Shown here: piece by piece, positions 63,073-64,000 of the stretch | Layout: each line of letters starts with the position of its first letter | Position numbering within the stretch: the first letter of the stretch is position 1 | Origin: Ammoniphilus sp. YIM 78166 | GTDB lineage: Bacteria > Bacillota > Bacilli > Aneurinibacillales > RAOX-1 | Assembly (NCBI RefSeq): GCF_004522215.1 | Contig: NZ_SDLR01000001.1 | Coordinates: forward strand, 62,001 to 126,000 | DNA: 64,000 nt | Direction of reading: 5' to 3' | Translations under genes and position numbers: made by a program | Notes under the pieces: generated by a model | Databases searched by the model: none | What the model was told of the DNA's origin: nothing | Seen by the model: only the letters and a program-made list of their open reading frames with translations

Positions 63073-63116
63073 AAGGGGCTGACCTACATCTCTAGTGTAG
63101 GACAGCCCCGTTTTCA
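63073..63116 (+). terminator. Terminator of the GPx gene
   Basis: GGGGCTG...CAGCCCC with inner CCTACA/TGTAGG, then GTTTT. Confidence 0.85.
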
Positions 63117-63148
63117 AGTGAATAATCAAGAAGACATGCTCAACATAA

Positions 63149-63168
63149 AATACCCCCTATGGGGTATT
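63149..63168. promoter_or_regulatory. CsoR/CstR-type operator-like palindrome
   Basis: AATACCCC-CTAT-GGGGTATT is a perfect 8-bp inverted repeat of the TACCCC-N4-GGGGTA type used by copper or persulfide-sensing CsoR-family repressors. No csoR, copA or rhodanese gene is next to it. Confidence 0.45.
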
Positions 63169-63210
63169 CCTAAAGACAAAACGCCAACTATAACCCATGA
63201 AAGTACCTAG

Positions 63211-63387
63211 CTATAAGCGGTATTTAAGTTTTAATTGACAATTTTCCACTTGTATTTTGTTAAATCCCTCCTGTTCTTCTGCATAAGTGGGCTTGCTGCC
63301 ACTATACAAAATTACCACGTCATGCCAACCTTTACTTTGCTGGATAACCAGTTCATAGTCAAAATAATTCCTAACTTTTGATGGGGT
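63211..63387 (-). pseudogene. C-terminal gene fragment
   Basis: The minus-strand frame reads NYFDYELVIQQSKGWHDVVI, LYSGSKPTYAEEQEGFNKIQ, VENCQLKLKYRL and a stop. It has no start codon or ribosome site and is cut off by a stop on the left, so it is a remnant of a longer gene. Family not recognised. Confidence 0.45.
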
Positions 63388-63421
63388 TCACCGATGACAC
63401 TCTTTATCTATTAGAGGAGTA

Positions 63422-63451
63422 TTGACGAAAATGAACTGTATATAATATTAT
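63422..63451 (+). promoter_or_regulatory. Candidate promoter of the LLM oxidoreductase gene
   Basis: TTGACG and TATTAT are separated by 18 bases, 108 bases before the ATG. Confidence 0.5.
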
Positions 63452-63558
63452 TACAGTATCCTTTGCGGCGCAAAGAATTCTATATCGGTGGAAATATATA
63501 ACCATAGATTAGGTTTGATCATTTTTACAACCTCAAATTGTGAAAGGAATAAATCCAA

Positions 63559-64000
63559 ATGTCTAATATACAAGTTCCAGTGTCAGTTTTAAATCTTGCT
63601 CCTATCCGTGAAGGGCAGAATACAAAAGATGCAATTGATGATATGGTAAAATTGGCTCAAGCCACGGAGAAATTAGGTTATAAGCGTTATTGGATTGCCG
63701 AACATCATAATACCCAAACCCTAGTGAGCTCAGCGACTTCTATATTAATAAAGCACACCTTGGAACATACGGATCACATCCGAGTGGGTTCTGGCGGGGT
63801 GATGTTACCTAATCATTCCCCTTTGATTGTGGCCGAGCAATTTGGAACCATGGCCACCATCTATCCTGACCGACTGGATCTTGGCCTTGGCCGAGCACCA
63901 GGTACGGATATGAGAACAGCCAATGCGATTAGACGTACTACTCACGATCCGGCCTACACTTTTCCTGAAGATGTTAAGGCGTTGCTTACCTACCTAGGGC
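63559..64000 (+). CDS. LLM-class flavin-dependent oxidoreductase (3' end outside the window)
   Basis: The first 147 codons are present and open at the window end. They match the luciferase-like group 2 family: VSVLNLAPIREGQ, KRYWIAEHHN, VGSGGVMLPNHSP, then ERF-like VAEQFGTMATIYPDRLDLGLGRAPG. The fold binds FMN or F420; B. subtilis YceB and YtmO are relatives. AAAGGA lies about 11 bases before the ATG. A second half is outside the window. Confidence 0.9.
   Translation, partial: MSNIQVPVSVLNLAPIREGQNTKDAIDDMVKLAQATEKLGYKRYWIAEHHNTQTLVSSATSILIKHTLEHTDHIRVGSGGVMLPNHSPLIVAEQFGTMATIYPDRLDLGLGRAPGTDMRTANAIRRTTHDPAYTFPEDVKALLTYLG

Overview
The window is chromosomal DNA of an endospore-forming member of the Bacillales. 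Gene content and order support this: an alpha/beta-type small acid-soluble spore protein, HPr kinase (hprK), ylbF/ylbG, a full comG competence operon followed by yqzE, the yqhG-yqhH pair divergent from a glycine-riboswitch-controlled gcv operon, lipM (yqhM), ylaN, ypuI and a SLH-domain envelope protein. Moderate GC, strong Shine-Dalgarno sites, and frequent TTG/GTG starts fit a Brevibacillus/Ammoniphilus/Paenibacillaceae-like lineage. The exact genus cannot be read from the sequence.

Layout. 1-9 kb: envelope and housekeeping genes, including a 5'-truncated DUF4855 protein, a truncated haemoglobin with an Fnr-type promoter, tatA, a FabK/nitronate-monooxygenase-like flavoprotein, a pterin dehydratase, ypuI, a secreted subtilase and a metallophosphoesterase. 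9-19 kb: acsA, PadR and ScoC-like regulators, class I fumarase, two M42 peptidases, SASP and an EamA transporter. 19-29 kb: ylaN, then a 1.4-kb array of 27 palindromic 52-bp repeats, then Asp23, YugN, CBS, SDR, hprK, helicase-associated protein and ylbF/ylbG. 29-36 kb: an aminotransferase and comGA-comGG. 36-47 kb: a repeat-rich non-coding zone, yqhG-yqhH, the glycine riboswitch with gcvT-gcvH-gcvPA-gcvPB, a second large repeat zone, and lipM. The operon makes the whole glycine cleavage system except the L protein, and LipM supplies octanoyl groups to GcvH, so this block is one functional unit. 47-55 kb: the SLH protein, D-amino-acid transaminase, and a B12-dependent ribonucleotide reductase (nrdJ) split by two group I introns, the first carrying a LAGLIDADG endonuclease gene. 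55-64 kb: an accessory, decaying region with tRNA relics, gene fragments, recurrent hairpins, a divergent AraC/EamA pair, a TolB-like propeller, an MBL hydrolase, a lipoprotein glutathione peroxidase, and the start of a luciferase-like monooxygenase.

The most unusual material is non-coding. Two loci (about 35.7-36.5 kb and 45.0-46.4 kb) are built from the same modules in related order: a 52-bp tandem array, an AT-rich block, then a set of TGCTCACG octamers placed every 20-21 bp with one conserved 41-bp gap. Three copies of the octamer set keep this phasing although the spacers have diverged, which suggests a protein-binding scaffold. The second highlight is nrdJ: for both introns the 5' splice-site helix (P1 with U-G at the splice site), P10, and the P/Q/R/S core can be read directly.
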